In this document: positions 47,254 to 58,036 of the stretch, piece after piece | Position numbering within the stretch: the stretch's first letter is position 1 | Layout of the letters: every line of letters begins with the position of its first letter | NCBI GenBank assembly: GCA_016711125.1 | Contig: JADJTQ010000006.1 | Location: 62,001-126,000 of the forward strand | Reading direction: 5' to 3' | Length of the DNA: 64,000 nt | Origin: Saprospiraceae bacterium | Lineage (GTDB): Bacteria > Bacteroidota > Bacteroidia > Chitinophagales > Saprospiraceae | The notes under the pieces: model-generated | The model's input: the letters and a program-made list of their open reading frames with translations, nothing else | Told to the model about the DNA's origin: nothing | Databases searched by the model: none | Translations under genes and position numbers: made by a program

Positions 47254-48920
47254 ATGAAATCAGCAACTTTACTCTTTCAAAGAAATGTATTTCAAATATA
47301 CTTTCCACTGCGACGATATCTGCAGGTCGGCATGGTCATGTTTTTACTCTTTTCGTTTAGCATGGAAACCCTTGCACAAGAGAAATGTCTTAGTGCTATT
47401 ATTCGTGACAAACAAAATGAGGCCAATCCAGAATTAAAAAGAAAACGGGAGGTTTTGGAGCGCCAAATTCAGAATTATATCAAAGCCAATCCATATGCCA
47501 GAGCCGGTGCGCAAGTCAACATCCCGGTAGTCTTTCAGGTTGTACACAATGGAGATGCTCCTGGTACCGGTGAAAATCTTTCGGACGCACTACTACTAGC
47601 TCAGTTGGGTCAACTCAATGCTGATTTTGCCCGGATGAATACGGATGCCGGAAATACACCGGCGGTTTTTCAGGGTGTGGCTGCCAATACTATGATCCAG
47701 TTCTGTCTCGCTACTGTGGACCCCGATATGCAAGCAACAACGGGTATCATTCGTCATAATTTGGCTTTGGATCAAAATGCTTGCTGGAATAGTACTTTCA
47801 TTTCAAATAACATCGTCAATGCCCGCAGTTGGGATACGGAAAAATATCTCAATATTTTTACGGTGCAAAAAATTAACAATGACGAATGCGATAGTGATGG
47901 CATTCTTGGATATGCTACGTTTCCAATAGGAACTTCTTTTGCTGATGATGTTGCTGTACATCGAGCCAGTACGATAGGATCACTGGCAATGCCTAATCCG
48001 GTGCCTGGATCTTATGGCATGGGACGTACAGTAACCCATGAGGTAGGCCACTGGCTGATGCTTGAACATATTTGGTTTAATGCCGGATGTGTGACTGATG
48101 ATGGTGTAGCTGACACGCCACTTCAAGATGCAGATAACGGTGGCTGCCCTACCCATCCTAGTCCTTCATGTGCAAACGCCGGTGATATGTTTATGAACTA
48201 CATGGACTATGTGGACGATGACTGTATGAATATGTTCACGCAAGGTCAGGCCACCAGAATGATGGCCGCCATCACTAATTTAAGGCCGGGTCTGCTCAAT
48301 TCACAATGCGGCATGGGTCCGGGATGTACGGTTGATATAACGGTAAATGCACCGGCTATGGGAAATACCCTTGCTTCAAACTCTATCACAACGCAGAATA
48401 CAGTAGCAGTCAATGGAGCCGCAGTATTCTCGGCCCCCAATGTCAATCTGAATGCTGGATTTGAGGTCCCCGCAGGTAATTGCTTTGAGGCCAACAATGT
48501 CGGTTGTGCTTACAATGGGGTGCTAATGTGCGACGGTGGAGGAGGAGCGACAGGCACCTGTGCGTCGCCCCATGTGATCACCTGCGGACAGGCTTTTCAG
48601 GGTAATAATGCTGGAGGAGCCAGTAATTGGACTAGTTATCAAGGAGGTACTTACACAGATTTAACCGGGCCTGAAAAATACACACGCTGGTGATTCCTGC
48701 GAACAACGCAAGAACGATCACCCTTTCGGGCTACAACGACGATCTCGATTTGGTAGTAGCAACGGCATGTGATCCAAACACAGTATTCGCTGGATCTGCT
48801 ACTGTAAATGCAACAGAAGTCGTAGTGGTGACTAACAACACTGCAAATCCAGTGACAATCTACATTATTATTGATGGTTATGATGGGGCCACAAGCACAT
48901 ATAGCTTGTCGTGCAACTAA
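47254..48920 (+). CDS. Secreted M43 (pappalysin/cytophagalysin-like) metalloprotease with coathanger and PPC-like domains, split by a frameshift
   Basis: Frames 47254-48693 and 48690-48920 join if one A is restored in GAAAAATACAC at about 48680, giving 555 residues. The join recreates TGPEK-IHTL-type sequence as in the astacin gene. The signal is MVMFLLFSFSMETLAQ. The catalytic motif is HEVGHWLMLEH, with NYMDYVDDDCMNMFT as the Met-turn region, characteristic of M43 cytophagalysins. Then follow the 3-coathanger-like segment (FSAPNVNLNAGFEVPAGN) and the PPC-like domain (CASPHVITCGQAFQG to TSTYSLSCN), both nearly repeated from the astacin gene. An exported protease. A strong terminator follows. 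Confidence 0.88.
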
Positions 48921-48971
48921 ATCATGGAAGAAAATTTAGTCGTAATATTTAACATACTCAAAATTCCTATT

Positions 48972-49009
48972 GAAGAGGTTTCATTCCGTATGAATGAAAC
49001 TTCTTTTTT
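48972..49009 (+). terminator. Rho-independent terminator after the M43 protease
   Basis: GAAGAGGTTTCATTC (48972-48986) pairs with GAATGAAACTTCTT (48992-49005), mostly with one G-T pair, around CGTAT. It is followed by TTTT. It closes the protease cluster. Confidence 0.85.
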
Positions 49010-49547
49010 CAAGTGAAGACCGTGAGATGTAAATGGTTGATATATGGATGGATCCCCTTAAGGTCATTCAACCCATTCGGAGATAGAGAAAGTTTTAATC
49101 ATCGGGAACTTTGACGAAAAAATCAAAAGGTTAAGGTGATCGATCAAATATGAGAAAGAATGAGAAAGACCGACTAAATTAAAACTTTCACTAATCGCCC
49201 ATTTTTTATTGACCGACCTGAGTTGGTCTCTTTTAATGAAATTAACTTATCTTGAAAACAAGTATTATTCATCGAAGAATTATCAAACTGGCCAAAAAGG
49301 AAATAAGTGTCCCGTATAATCCCAATTTTTTACATGGAACTTCTTTGAGCTTAACAGATCGGTTTGAAATATTCTTCGATGATGGTCGTTGAGAGTCTAC
49401 CCAAGTATCTATCCGTACATTTGATCTAAGCACGAATGGGTCGACAGGATCACCTTGATTCAAAAATGACCATGAAATCATAGGATTATCCTCTATCGTT
49501 TGATCCGGAATATTTTTTTCGTCCTAGGCAGTGACTATTATACAAGA
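49010..49547. other. Intergenic region, 538 bp
   Basis: AT-rich stretch between the protease cluster and the lysine-rich gene. The minus frame at 49269-49481 has no protein-like features. No RNA gene or repeat recognised. Confidence 0.45.
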
Positions 49548-49575
49548 TTTGCTTCCAATTAATTAGCTACCTTTG
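49548..49575 (+). promoter_or_regulatory. Bacteroidota-type promoter for the lysine-rich gene
   Basis: TTTG at 49548-49551 and TACCTTTG at 49568-49575 match the -33 TTG and -7 TAnnTTTG consensus, 16 bp apart. The start codon follows at 49595. Confidence 0.75.
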
Positions 49576-49594
49576 CCTTTTAAAATAGAATACT

Positions 49595-49741
49595 ATGTCT
49601 AAGAAAGACGATAAGAAAGCAGACAAGAAAAAGGCTGCCAAGAAGGCAGAAAAGAAGAAAGACGCAAAAAAGAAGGCTAAGAAAGCAGAAAAAAAGGAGC
49701 AGAGAAAGGCTGAAAAAGAGACTAAGAAGTCTAAAAAGTAG
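49595..49741 (+). CDS. Lysine-rich mini-protein, 48 residues
   Basis: It starts MSKKDDKKADKKKAAKKAEK and ends ETKKSKK. Of its 48 residues, 25 are Lys, 8 are Ala and 9 are Asp or Glu, with no hydrophobic core. It should be a fully charged helix, like histone H1 tails or small nucleic-acid-binding proteins. A good promoter precedes it, which argues for a real gene. A role in DNA, RNA or ribosome binding is inferred. Confidence 0.75.
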   Translation: MSKKDDKKADKKKAAKKAEKKKDAKKKAKKAEKKEQRKAEKETKKSKK

Positions 49742-49846
49742 TTTGTTGTAATCTAGTCGAACTACCTGGTAGTATCGACTTGATGGTCTTTGATCATTTT
49801 GAACCCTTTCCTTGGCATTTCTATTTTGTCATCTCATGATCACTGA

Positions 49847-52401
49847 TCACTCATCCTCCATTTCGAGGGCCTTTTCTATTCTTTTTAGACAATCCTGATA
49901 GTGGAATTTAGTTAATCGGTCAGGAGTTCTTTTAATCAGCTTTTTCAGATCAGCATGCACTTCCTTAAGCATCCCCATGGACAGGGACCGGATATCGGTC
50001 AGTACCGGATCTACCGAAGATGTTGAACGGAAATAAGTGCCAATGGTGCCATTTGAAGAAGCAGCCGTTTCTATAAGTGCGATGATTTTTTCCAAATGTA
50101 TTTTTTGCAAATTTCTTCGATAGACCGAAGGTATGCTTCCTGTTTTTAACTCAGACCAGATGCCATTGTGCATGTCGTTAAAAAATTCCTCCAGGCTATA
50201 AGTTTCAGGATTTAGTGCACTGGCATCGATTAATCTTTGCAGTCGATCCGTACTGTACAGACTATTGATCGTGGATTGCTGGAGATCGGCTAATTGTTTC
50301 ACTCCATTTTCCGCTTTTATTTTATTAGTTATTTCCTGATCCATCAACCACATCGGTGGTTGAAACAGATTCGTTTGTAAAAAGGAAACTGCCCTTTTTT
50401 GCATGTCTTTCGGAGCCGGTTCAAATATGACTCCGGATTGATCGAATGTTTTTGGGGTGTCAAAAATACCCCCAACCCACTTTGTCACATGACCTATATA
50501 TCTTCTAAATTGGCCAAAAACATTGTCATACACTTCTTCAGCCCGGGTATAATCTTTAGCCTCTTCCCTAGTCCACTCTATGGCATTAGGGAGTATTCGC
50601 TGCAGGTTTTTAATACCATATTCGGAGGCTAGGATGGCATCATTCCCTAGGTCTTCGGATTGCGCCCGCGGGTCAAATGTGCTTTGTTCTGTGAGAAAGT
50701 GTAAAGCACGATTGCCGGCTGCTTTATCCAAATACCATTTATTTAAAATCTTACGATCTTCCTCCTGAGAGTTTGTATTGTAGATCGGTTTATAGTTCCA
50801 CTCGATGGCCCAGCGGTCGTATGCACCAATTCGACCGATCAGATCGGTAACACCATCTTCGGGCTGAGCTACATAATTAAATCGGGCATAGTCCATGATC
50901 GAAGACGTGTGACCATTTTCTGACAGCCAGGCCTGGTCCCGCAATTTTTCGACTGGAGTGGCATGACTGGCTCCAAAATTATGTCGCAAGCCGAGCGTAT
51001 GGCCAACTTCATGAGCTGCGACAAAGCGAATGAGCTCACCCATCAAATTGTCATCAAATGTATTTGGCCGGGCCCTTGCATCAACCGCACCTACCTGAGT
51101 GGTATACCAGTTCTTAACCAGTCGCATTACATCATGGTACCATCCGATATGACTTTCCAGGATTTCTCCGCTTCGAGGATCATGGACATTCGGGCCGCAG
51201 GCATTTTGGATATCGGAAGCAAAATACCGAATCACCGAAAACCGGGCATCTTCCAGACTCATGGTCGTGTCTGCCTCCGGCCACTCTCTGGCCAGGATGG
51301 CATTTTTCCAGCCGGCTTGTTCAAAAGCTGTTTGCCAATCTTCCACTCCTTGTTTTAGATAGGCTCTCCATTTAGATGGAGTGGCAGGATCGATATAATA
51401 AATAATTGGTTTTTGGGGCTCAATTAATTGGCCTTGCCTTTGTCTCTGAGCATCTGCTTCATTCTTGGCTTCCAGGCGCCATCGCACCGCAAAACCTGCT
51501 CTTCGCTACGCTGTTGATTATCATCGTAGATGGTATAACCATTGGCAAAAATTCCAACCCGCTGGTCAAACAAGCGAGGTCGGGCTGGAGTTTTTGGTAA
51601 TAATATCAAAGACGTATTGAGTTCAAAAGTGATCACTCCGGCTGAAACTCCGGCGACTAAATCGACGGTACCAGGTGTGCGGGCTGATTCCGTCGGACTA
51701 TTGGAAGGAGGTGTCACGGAATAGGTTTGCACCGTACGTATTTCGACATTGATTGGATAGGTATGAATGCTTTCAATATAGGTGCGATCTTTTTCAAGTT
51801 TTTGCAATTTATACAGTTGCTTAAAGCTTGGTGTAATGCTAAATGCCTGATTCGTTTCTTCAAAGAAACTAGTCACATCAACCAACACAGAGGTGTCAGG
51901 CCGCGTAACCAAAATGTCAAAAGCAGCGGCGATCGGATGCTCATTTGAATTCACAACCGCAGTATGTATCGGTTGGGTGGTATCGGTACTTACGTTAATG
52001 TAATTGACCACCCGAATAAATATCTTTTTCTTAGGCCCTTTTTCAAAGCGGATCACTTGCCGGTTTGCCTGCTCGCCTCCATAGCCGGCACCGGTTGGAG
52101 CTTTTGCCATCCTGGTTATGGCCATGATGTCACGACCCAAAAGTGAATCAGGAATTTCGAAATAATATTTGTCTGTAGTTTGATGCACCGTGATCATTCC
52201 AACCATAGTCTTTGTGCTGTCGGTCACCAGATCTGAGTATTTCTTTTCCTTTTTCTTCTCTTTGTCTTGCTGCTTAGATGTATCTTCCTGTATTTCAGCC
52301 TTTGTTTTATCTGGATTTTGTGCGAAGGTTGCTAGCGGACACGACAATGCCATGACTAGGATAATGAAGTTGACCACTTTCATTCTATCTAATTTTTGCA
52401 A
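49847..52401 (-). CDS. Large exported zinc metalloprotease, split by a frameshift
   Basis: Frames 51424-52401 and 49847-51487 join if one T is restored in GGTTTTGCGG at about 51490 (EEQVFAVRWRLEAKNEAD), giving 851 residues. The signal is NFIILVMALSCPLATFAQ. A Lys/Glu-rich linker follows, then an N-terminal beta-rich domain (GRDIMAITRMAKAPTGAGYG). The zincin part has IIYYIDPATPSKWRAYLKQG and the metal motif HEVGHTLGLRHNF, followed by SIMDYARFNY. The C-terminal 300 residues are helical. This is the DUF5117-type (M10-like) family, common in Bacteroidota. Such enzymes degrade extracellular protein. No neighbour shares a transcript with it. Confidence 0.88.
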
Positions 52402-52479
52402 ATAAACAAAAAACTTTCGAATGATATATTTCTGGAAATTACCTGTAGATCAGTTCTGATAATAGCACCTCTATGGCCC

Positions 52480-52604
52480 AAGTTTCTGTACCATATTTGG
52501 AATATTAATGGGGCTGTATTTTAGATCGTAATCTATTGATAAAGAATCAATTATAAATTACACTTTATATTGTTTCTCTGACGTAAATAAATATCATCTC
52601 CAAA
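52480..52604. repeat. Interspersed repeat R2, copy 2 (full length)
   Basis: About 125 bp from AGTTTCTGTACC to ATCATCTCCA. Shares AATCTATTGATAAAGAAT with copy 1 and GTAAATAAATATCATCTCCA with copy 3 (62388). It is non-coding and lies upstream of a minus-strand gene. Confidence 0.8.
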
Positions 52605-53227
52605 AAATCTTGGTTAATAAAGTACTCTTTTTGTTCCAGAATTTATTCTTGATACGGTGACACCGGCTTAGTATGTGTAGGTGGGGTCCCACACTCAAGT
52701 TGGAGCGTTGGATTTTATCCAGAGGATTAAGTAATAAGATCACTTTGATTCACCAATTTTATTTTATCACAAACATTTGATTATCAAACGAATGTAACCA
52801 TGCCTCCCCATCCGCTCAGCGGTTCACTCACTTAGAGATTCACTGAATCTCTATTCCACAGAAGTGGAAATCGTTCGTTCCTCCAGCGAAAACTTGAGAT
52901 GTGGGTCACCGAGCATACAGTCTCCGTCCTCCGGAGGCTGAAGCCTCTTGGCGGAGAGACTCGGCCAAAGCCTTATGGCGACGAGCCGACGGCAGTTTTT
53001 GCTCCACTTTTTGCTGTCAAAAAGTGGAAAAAAATTATTCTCTGGACCAAGCATTGGGGAAAGAATATGTAGGTAACGAGTACCGAAACTTGAGTCTCTG
53101 ACTTTAAAGTTCATTGATGCAGATTGCACGGAATAAGTTAAAGCTCTCCTGAACTTCTATCTCCCAAGCGTTTACTTCTTGCCTTTTAGTGATCATTTCC
53201 CATTCATCAAGATTTGATGTTGGCACA
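52605..53227. other. Intergenic region with many short inverted repeats
   Basis: This 623-bp gap is rich in small palindromes: AGAGATT/AATCTCT (52833 on), TTCCAC/GTGGAA (52855 on), CCTCCGGAGG near 52927, and a perfect 11-bp hairpin at 53003-53028. The stretch 52800-53040 is more GC-rich than its surroundings. It could be a structured RNA or a mobile-element relic. I see no coding frame. Confidence 0.45.
53003..53028. other. Perfect 11-bp hairpin
   Basis: TCCACTTTTTG and CAAAAAGTGGA flank the 4-base loop CTGT. No T tract follows on either strand, so it does not look like a normal terminator. Confidence 0.7.
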
Positions 53228-54372
53228 TTATTTAGAGATTTGGCGTGCTGCAGCTTTCAAAAATGGCCATTTTTCAAAAGTGGAAATAAGCCGGGCATCT
53301 TCAAGAAAGGAGGTCTCTTCATCAAGAAACTTAAAAATTTGCTGAATGGTGTTTTTGCTATACATCGAAGTAAATAGTGATTCACCCATTTCATTATGAT
53401 TCTGGAGCAGATCAAGAATATAGTGTCGTAGGTTCTGAACCGGTTACGCGTGATACCCTGATGAGCAGATCTGCCTGACTTTATATTTTCAATTAATTGC
53501 TTTACATAACGCGAGGAATTTCTGAAAGAATACCCTGATGATGGTCTCACCCAGCCTCCCCCGGTACCTATTTTTGTTATATTTTTCTGATGATGCTGGT
53601 GAAAGGGATAATCACTCATAGGGATAATGCCTTGTTCCACATTTTTGATGGTGTATTTTCCCACCTTGAGAAATTGGTCAATATACCTTTGCAGATATTT
53701 GTCATAGTCGCCGGCGGGTATAAAAAAAGGTGCAAAAAAGGTGAACTCAATAAGGGCTCGAGTCGGCTTGTTTGGTAGCACATAGGTAAAACTTGTGGAA
53801 TCTTTCCATTTCAAACGGAAGTCCATCATGGTAAACACTTCAGGGTCAAAGACGGGTTTTTCTGTCTCAATTTCCCATCCCTTAAAGTGCTGCCAAACTT
53901 TCTTATATGATTTATCCTGGTCGAAACCGGCATCGATCCTACTGTCAAAAACGTGCGAAGCAAAATATGTTTTTTTCAGCCCCAACGATTTCGATATGTT
54001 TGCCAGGTTGAATCTTTTTGATTTCATCTTTTACCCAGCTGACTGGTCTGATTTTCTTATTTGTTCGTGGGCATACTGATAAAAAGCCAGTGAGCTTAGT
54101 TTTTTATACTTATACGGGCATAGCTTTAAATCTATTTGTTGTTCATTTGTAATAAAAAGCCCTTTGTCCCAGCTGTGATCAATGATTTCATCATAGCTGC
54201 CAGCACCGACCTCCCAATAGCACCAGGTTTTATCATTTTGATCTTTATCACTTTTATCGATGATGGCGATTTTTTTATGATGAAAATACGTATCCTCCAG
54301 CATAGCCAGGGTCAGTTGCAGACCAGCAGCACCTGCACCGATCACCAGATAATCATATGTTATTGACTGCAT
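53228..54372 (-). pseudogene. Lycopene cyclase family protein, three frameshifts
   Basis: A FAD-dependent lycopene-cyclase-like enzyme, which forms the beta-ring of carotenoids. The N-terminus has the dinucleotide motif YLVIGAGAAGLQLTLAM and DKTWCYWE. Three single-base shifts break it: C missing at about 54047 (SDPVSWVKDEIKKI), one A too many in the run of seven at about 53972 (AEKTYFASHVFDSRI), and one base missing at about 53413. After the last, the true end reads DLLQNHNEMGESLFTSMYSK, then FLDEETSFLEDARLISTFEK and stops at 53228. The rebuilt length of 381 residues is normal for the family. Whether this is decay or sequence error cannot be decided here. It stands alone, without other carotenoid genes. 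Confidence 0.85.
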
Positions 54373-54580
54373 GCAATACCTTTGCTAATTAAAACACCAA
54401 TGGAGACATAAAGATGAGAAGAAATTTTACGAACAAGTGCCCGTCAGTAGAATACCTGAGAAATTCATCCAGTTTGGAAAACAGGGCCATTCAGGGGAAC
54501 GTAAACTAGAGATAGTTTTATACCTTACTCTCCGTTTGAGAATTTAGAGAATTTACTATTTCACTGTTGAGATGTAGACC

Positions 54581-55615
54581 ATGATAAGATTACGAGATTT
54601 CGATTTATTCATTTATGAAAAAGTGCTGGGCTTTTTCGTCTGTAGTTTATTTGTAGCTACCAGTGCAATGTCCCAAGTGGTTCGATTTGAGCAGCATGAA
54701 TCCCAGATCGACATAATGGCCGGCGATCACCTGATGGCCTCTTACCGGTATGGGAATCACCTCTCAAAGCCAGTCCTGCACCCGTTGATGAGTCCTTCAG
54801 GGGAGATGATAACCCGAAACTATCCATTTAAGGATATTGAAGGAGAAAGCCATGATCATCCGCACCATACGGGTGTTTCATTTACGTATGGTAGCAATAA
54901 CGAAGTTAATGGTACCAGTTTTTGGGCCAATCCCCATGATATGGTTCCTCTTACCATGTTAGATAAATTACCGCAGATCCGGCACATTGGGTTTTTGAGG
55001 AAAGAAACAGGAAGCGATACAGCCCTCATACAATCGATCAACCATTGGATCAATAAAGATAATAAACCCGTTTTGGAAGAAAAAAGGACCATGTTATTTC
55101 GTGTAGACCAGGATGAGTTTTCGATTGATTTCACTTTTGAAATGACTGCCATTGATACAACCGTAACCTTTGAAGACACCAAAGAAGGTATGTTTGCCAT
55201 AAGGGTCGCTGATTGGCTGGCCGAAGATGCCAATGGTACCCTTTACACTAGCACCGGTAAATATCTTAATGCAGAAGGAGAAGAAACCGAAAAAAATATA
55301 TGGGGCAAACAGTCAGCCTGGGTCAATCTTGAGGGAAAAAAAGATAATAGGCCTATCGGAATGACTATCTTCCATCATCCTTCCAGTCTTAACTTTCCGA
55401 CCTTCTGGCATGCACGTGGCTATGGATGTTTTGCTGCCAATCCAATCGGTCGATATGACTATGAAAAGGGTAGGGGTTTAAAAGAACCCAAACACCGGAC
55501 TCTGGTAATTCAGCCGGGAGACACGGCTATCTTTCGATTTCGAATGATGATTTATGAGGGAAGTCGAAATAAAGCTATGCTGGATGGGGAGTTTGTTAAA
55601 TATGGTAAAGAGTGA
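54581..55615 (+). CDS. DUF6807/PmoA-like exported protein
   Basis: This 344-residue protein has a signal peptide (LGFFVCSLFVATSAMSQ). The body contains DHPHHTGVSFTYG, WLAEDANGTLYTSTGKYLNA, and NRPIGMTIFHHPSSLNFP with FWHARGYGCFAANPIG, the signature stretches of the PF14100 (PmoA) / DUF6807 group. Despite the name it is not a methane monooxygenase. Members are all-beta proteins often found near carbohydrate or polyol genes in Bacteroidota and Planctomycetes. The His cluster could bind metal. No partner gene is adjacent. Confidence 0.88.
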   Translation: MIRLRDFDLFIYEKVLGFFVCSLFVATSAMSQVVRFEQHESQIDIMAGDHLMASYRYGNHLSKPVLHPLMSPSGEMITRNYPFKDIEGESHDHPHHTGVSFTYGSNNEVNGTSFWANPHDMVPLTMLDKLPQIRHIGFLRKETGSDTALIQSINHWINKDNKPVLEEKRTMLFRVDQDEFSIDFTFEMTAIDTTVTFEDTKEGMFAIRVADWLAEDANGTLYTSTGKYLNAEGEETEKNIWGKQSAWVNLEGKKDNRPIGMTIFHHPSSLNFPTFWHARGYGCFAANPIGRYDYEKGRGLKEPKHRTLVIQPGDTAIFRFRMMIYEGSRNKAMLDGEFVKYGKE

Positions 55616-55800
55616 GGCGGTGGCTAATTTCGAATGCCGAATGCTGAAATAAGGCAATAGTGGGACTCCCAAGCTCGAAGCAAAGCGGAGAGATTGGTAA
55701 GCCCACCGACCCCAGGCGGGTGTTACAGCGTCCTCGCCAACAACACTTTAGTTGAGTAGTTTGGTAAAAACTGTCAATAAAAAGTATGAGACTTCAAGAC

Positions 55801-55877
55801 TTCACCCACCTAACTAATCACCTACTCAACCACTTAACTAATAACCCATTTAGTTTAACTACTTAACTACCTAATCA
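55801..55877. repeat. Low-complexity CTAACTA/ACTTAACTA stretch
   Basis: A run of related short words (CTAACTAATCACC, CTTAACTAATAACCC, CTTAACTACCTAATCACC) ends at the helicase stop. It is a degenerate pyrimidine-rich simple repeat. Confidence 0.55.
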
Positions 55878-58036
55878 CCCTCCTTTAAGCTATTCAGGTG
55901 CTCACGTACCATTCGCAATTCTCCATATTCTACATCAAAGGGTATTTTAGCCTTTAAGTCGGTCATGCTGATATCGGTGTTCTTCAACATATAAAAGGAT
56001 AATTTTTCGATCCGGTCATCGGCCATGAGTTCACTAATTTTAATGGCTCTTTGTCCGATTAATTTTGCTAAATGACTATCAATCGTGCCAGGAGCAAGAC
56101 TACTAATTTCCGCGATTTGTTCTGCCGTTTTGCCCTGCTTAAAAAGAACTAATGTGTCTTGAAAGGTTGCTCCTTTTTTTGGTTTTTTTCGATTGGCGGC
56201 AGAATCGGATTTCGTCAATATTTGACGATTGTATTTGATCTTATCTTTATAGATATCCTGACCCAAAAACGAGGCTCGATAAAGTTTATCCATTTGAGCC
56301 CATACTGATGTTTGAAAATCGGTCAGAAAGGCCAGATATTTCTTGACTTTTGTTTTGAAAGTAAGGCTCTCCGCATGTTGATGTACGGGTATTATAATAT
56401 TTTCATAAATGTGGCCCGTGAAGTAATCTATTCCTTTAACCACTCGGTCATGTATTTTCGAGGCATCCTTAGTTGTGGGATATTTAGCAACCAGGTAGTG
56501 CAATTCAGATTGAAAGCTCCGGTTTATTTTATCCCATGCTTTTAACTGCTCTTGAATTTGATGTATCAGTTTTTCAGCACTTTCTTTTTGCGGAATCTTT
56601 TTGTCTTCGATTAATTCTAGCCAGTCATCTGCTTGAAAAGCAATTTTGTTGAAGTCAAATATTGACTTGAGTTCATCACCGGCAAATCTCAATTTGGCCG
56701 TTTCAAGTATCGTGCTTAGTTGATCTGCCTTGGGAGCCTCATCGTGATAAGTGACAATTTGGTCATTCACCATCACATTGCGAATCTGCATTTTGGAAAG
56801 CAGAACCAGACCATCCAAACTGGTACAACGACTCAGGGCAACATAGGCCTGGCCCGAGGCAAAAGAGTCATCCAGATCGACAATCATTCGATCAAATGTA
56901 AGCCCTTGACTTTTATGCACGGTAATGGCCCAGGCCAACCGCAATGGATACTGGGTAAAACTACCCATCACCTTGGCCTCGATTTCATTTGTATCGCTAT
57001 TTAATTCGTAGTGTTTGTTATCCCAGGTTACTGGCTCCACATATAAAGTATCACCATTTTCAAATTGCACCTTAAGGTCATCACCGGATATGGAGATCAC
57101 TTCAGCTAGTTTTCCATTAAAATAACGGCCTTCTGCATCATTTCTAATGAACATCACCTGAGCTCCTTTTCTTAATGTAAGTTCGAAATCGGCGGGATAA
57201 GCATTTTCGTTAAATTGGTTATTGATCTCTGCTTTGAAAATCTTAGGACTACCTGGTAGCTCCTTCATTTTATCTGCATTGATCCGGTTGGCCTTATGGT
57301 TATGTGTGGTCAGGGTAATGTATTTCTCGTCTACCGGATCAAAAGAAGGATTATAGTTTTGATTTAATCGTTCAATATCTTGCTGTGTGCTGCTTCCATA
57401 GCGCATTCGGTTCAGAATATCAATAAATTCCTGATTACTTTGCCGGTATATTTTAGTGAGTTCGATGGTGATTGGATAACTACTTGCCCAGGATTTGGCA
57501 TCAAAAAAATAAGGACTGGTATAGTGTGATTGTAAAATATTCCAGACATTTTGCTTGACTACCGGAGCTAATTGAAATAAATCTCCAATAACCAAAAGTT
57601 GCACATTTCCAAATGGTTGATCAATTTGCCTGACCCGGCGCAGCGCATAATCAATTGCATCTAGTAAGTCAGCCCGCACCATGCTGATTTCGTCAATGAC
57701 CAGTAGTTCGAGTTCCCGAAAAAGTTGATTTTTATCACGATTATATCTTAGGTGCTTGGCCAGGCCATGCCGGTTATTGGCAATATTAAAATCGGTGGGC
57801 TGGTTGTCAGGCGTAAATGCTGTTAATGGAAACTGAAAGAGGGAGTGGATGGTAATGCCTCCGGCGTTTATTGCGGCTACACCGGTGGGTGCCACGATCA
57901 TGTGGTTTTTGGTAGTTTTTTGAAGCACCTTTCGCAGGAAGGTGGTCTTGCCAGTGCCGGCCCGTCCGGTGAGAAAAAGATTCTTGCGGGTGAAAAGCAC
58001 AAATTGCTCTGCCAGATGTAGTCGGGGGTTCTCCAT
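55871..58036 (-). CDS. PIF1-like superfamily 1B DNA helicase with C-terminal HTH
   Basis: This 721-residue cytoplasmic ATP-dependent helicase has Walker A LFLTGRAGTGKTTFLRKVL at residue about 20, APTGVAAINAGGITIHSLF (motif Ia), DEISMVRADLLDAID (Walker B), LLVIGDLFQLAPV (motif III) and the C-terminal WAITVHKSQGLTFDRMIVDL and AYVALSRC motifs of the UvrD-like second RecA domain. The last 100 residues contain a helix-turn-helix-like segment (KQGKTAEQIAEISSLAPGTI). Such PIF1/RecD-like proteins resolve DNA structures or help recombination. It is intact. The ATG at 58036 is directly before the Walker motif. Confidence 0.92.
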   Translation of the reverse strand: MENPRLHLAEQFVLFTRKNLFLTGRAGTGKTTFLRKVLQKTTKNHMIVAPTGVAAINAGGITIHSLFQFPLTAFTPDNQPTDFNIANNRHGLAKHLRYNRDKNQLFRELELLVIDEISMVRADLLDAIDYALRRVRQIDQPFGNVQLLVIGDLFQLAPVVKQNVWNILQSHYTSPYFFDAKSWASSYPITIELTKIYRQSNQEFIDILNRMRYGSSTQQDIERLNQNYNPSFDPVDEKYITLTTHNHKANRINADKMKELPGSPKIFKAEINNQFNENAYPADFELTLRKGAQVMFIRNDAEGRYFNGKLAEVISISGDDLKVQFENGDTLYVEPVTWDNKHYELNSDTNEIEAKVMGSFTQYPLRLAWAITVHKSQGLTFDRMIVDLDDSFASGQAYVALSRCTSLDGLVLLSKMQIRNVMVNDQIVTYHDEAPKADQLSTILETAKLRFAGDELKSIFDFNKIAFQADDWLELIEDKKIPQKESAEKLIHQIQEQLKAWDKINRSFQSELHYLVAKYPTTKDASKIHDRVVKGIDYFTGHIYENIIIPVHQHAESLTFKTKVKKYLAFLTDFQTSVWAQMDKLYRASFLGQDIYKDKIKYNRQILTKSDSAANRKKPKKGATFQDTLVLFKQGKTAEQIAEISSLAPGTIDSHLAKLIGQRAIKISELMADDRIEKLSFYMLKNTDISMTDLKAKIPFDVEYGELRMVREHLNSLKEGD

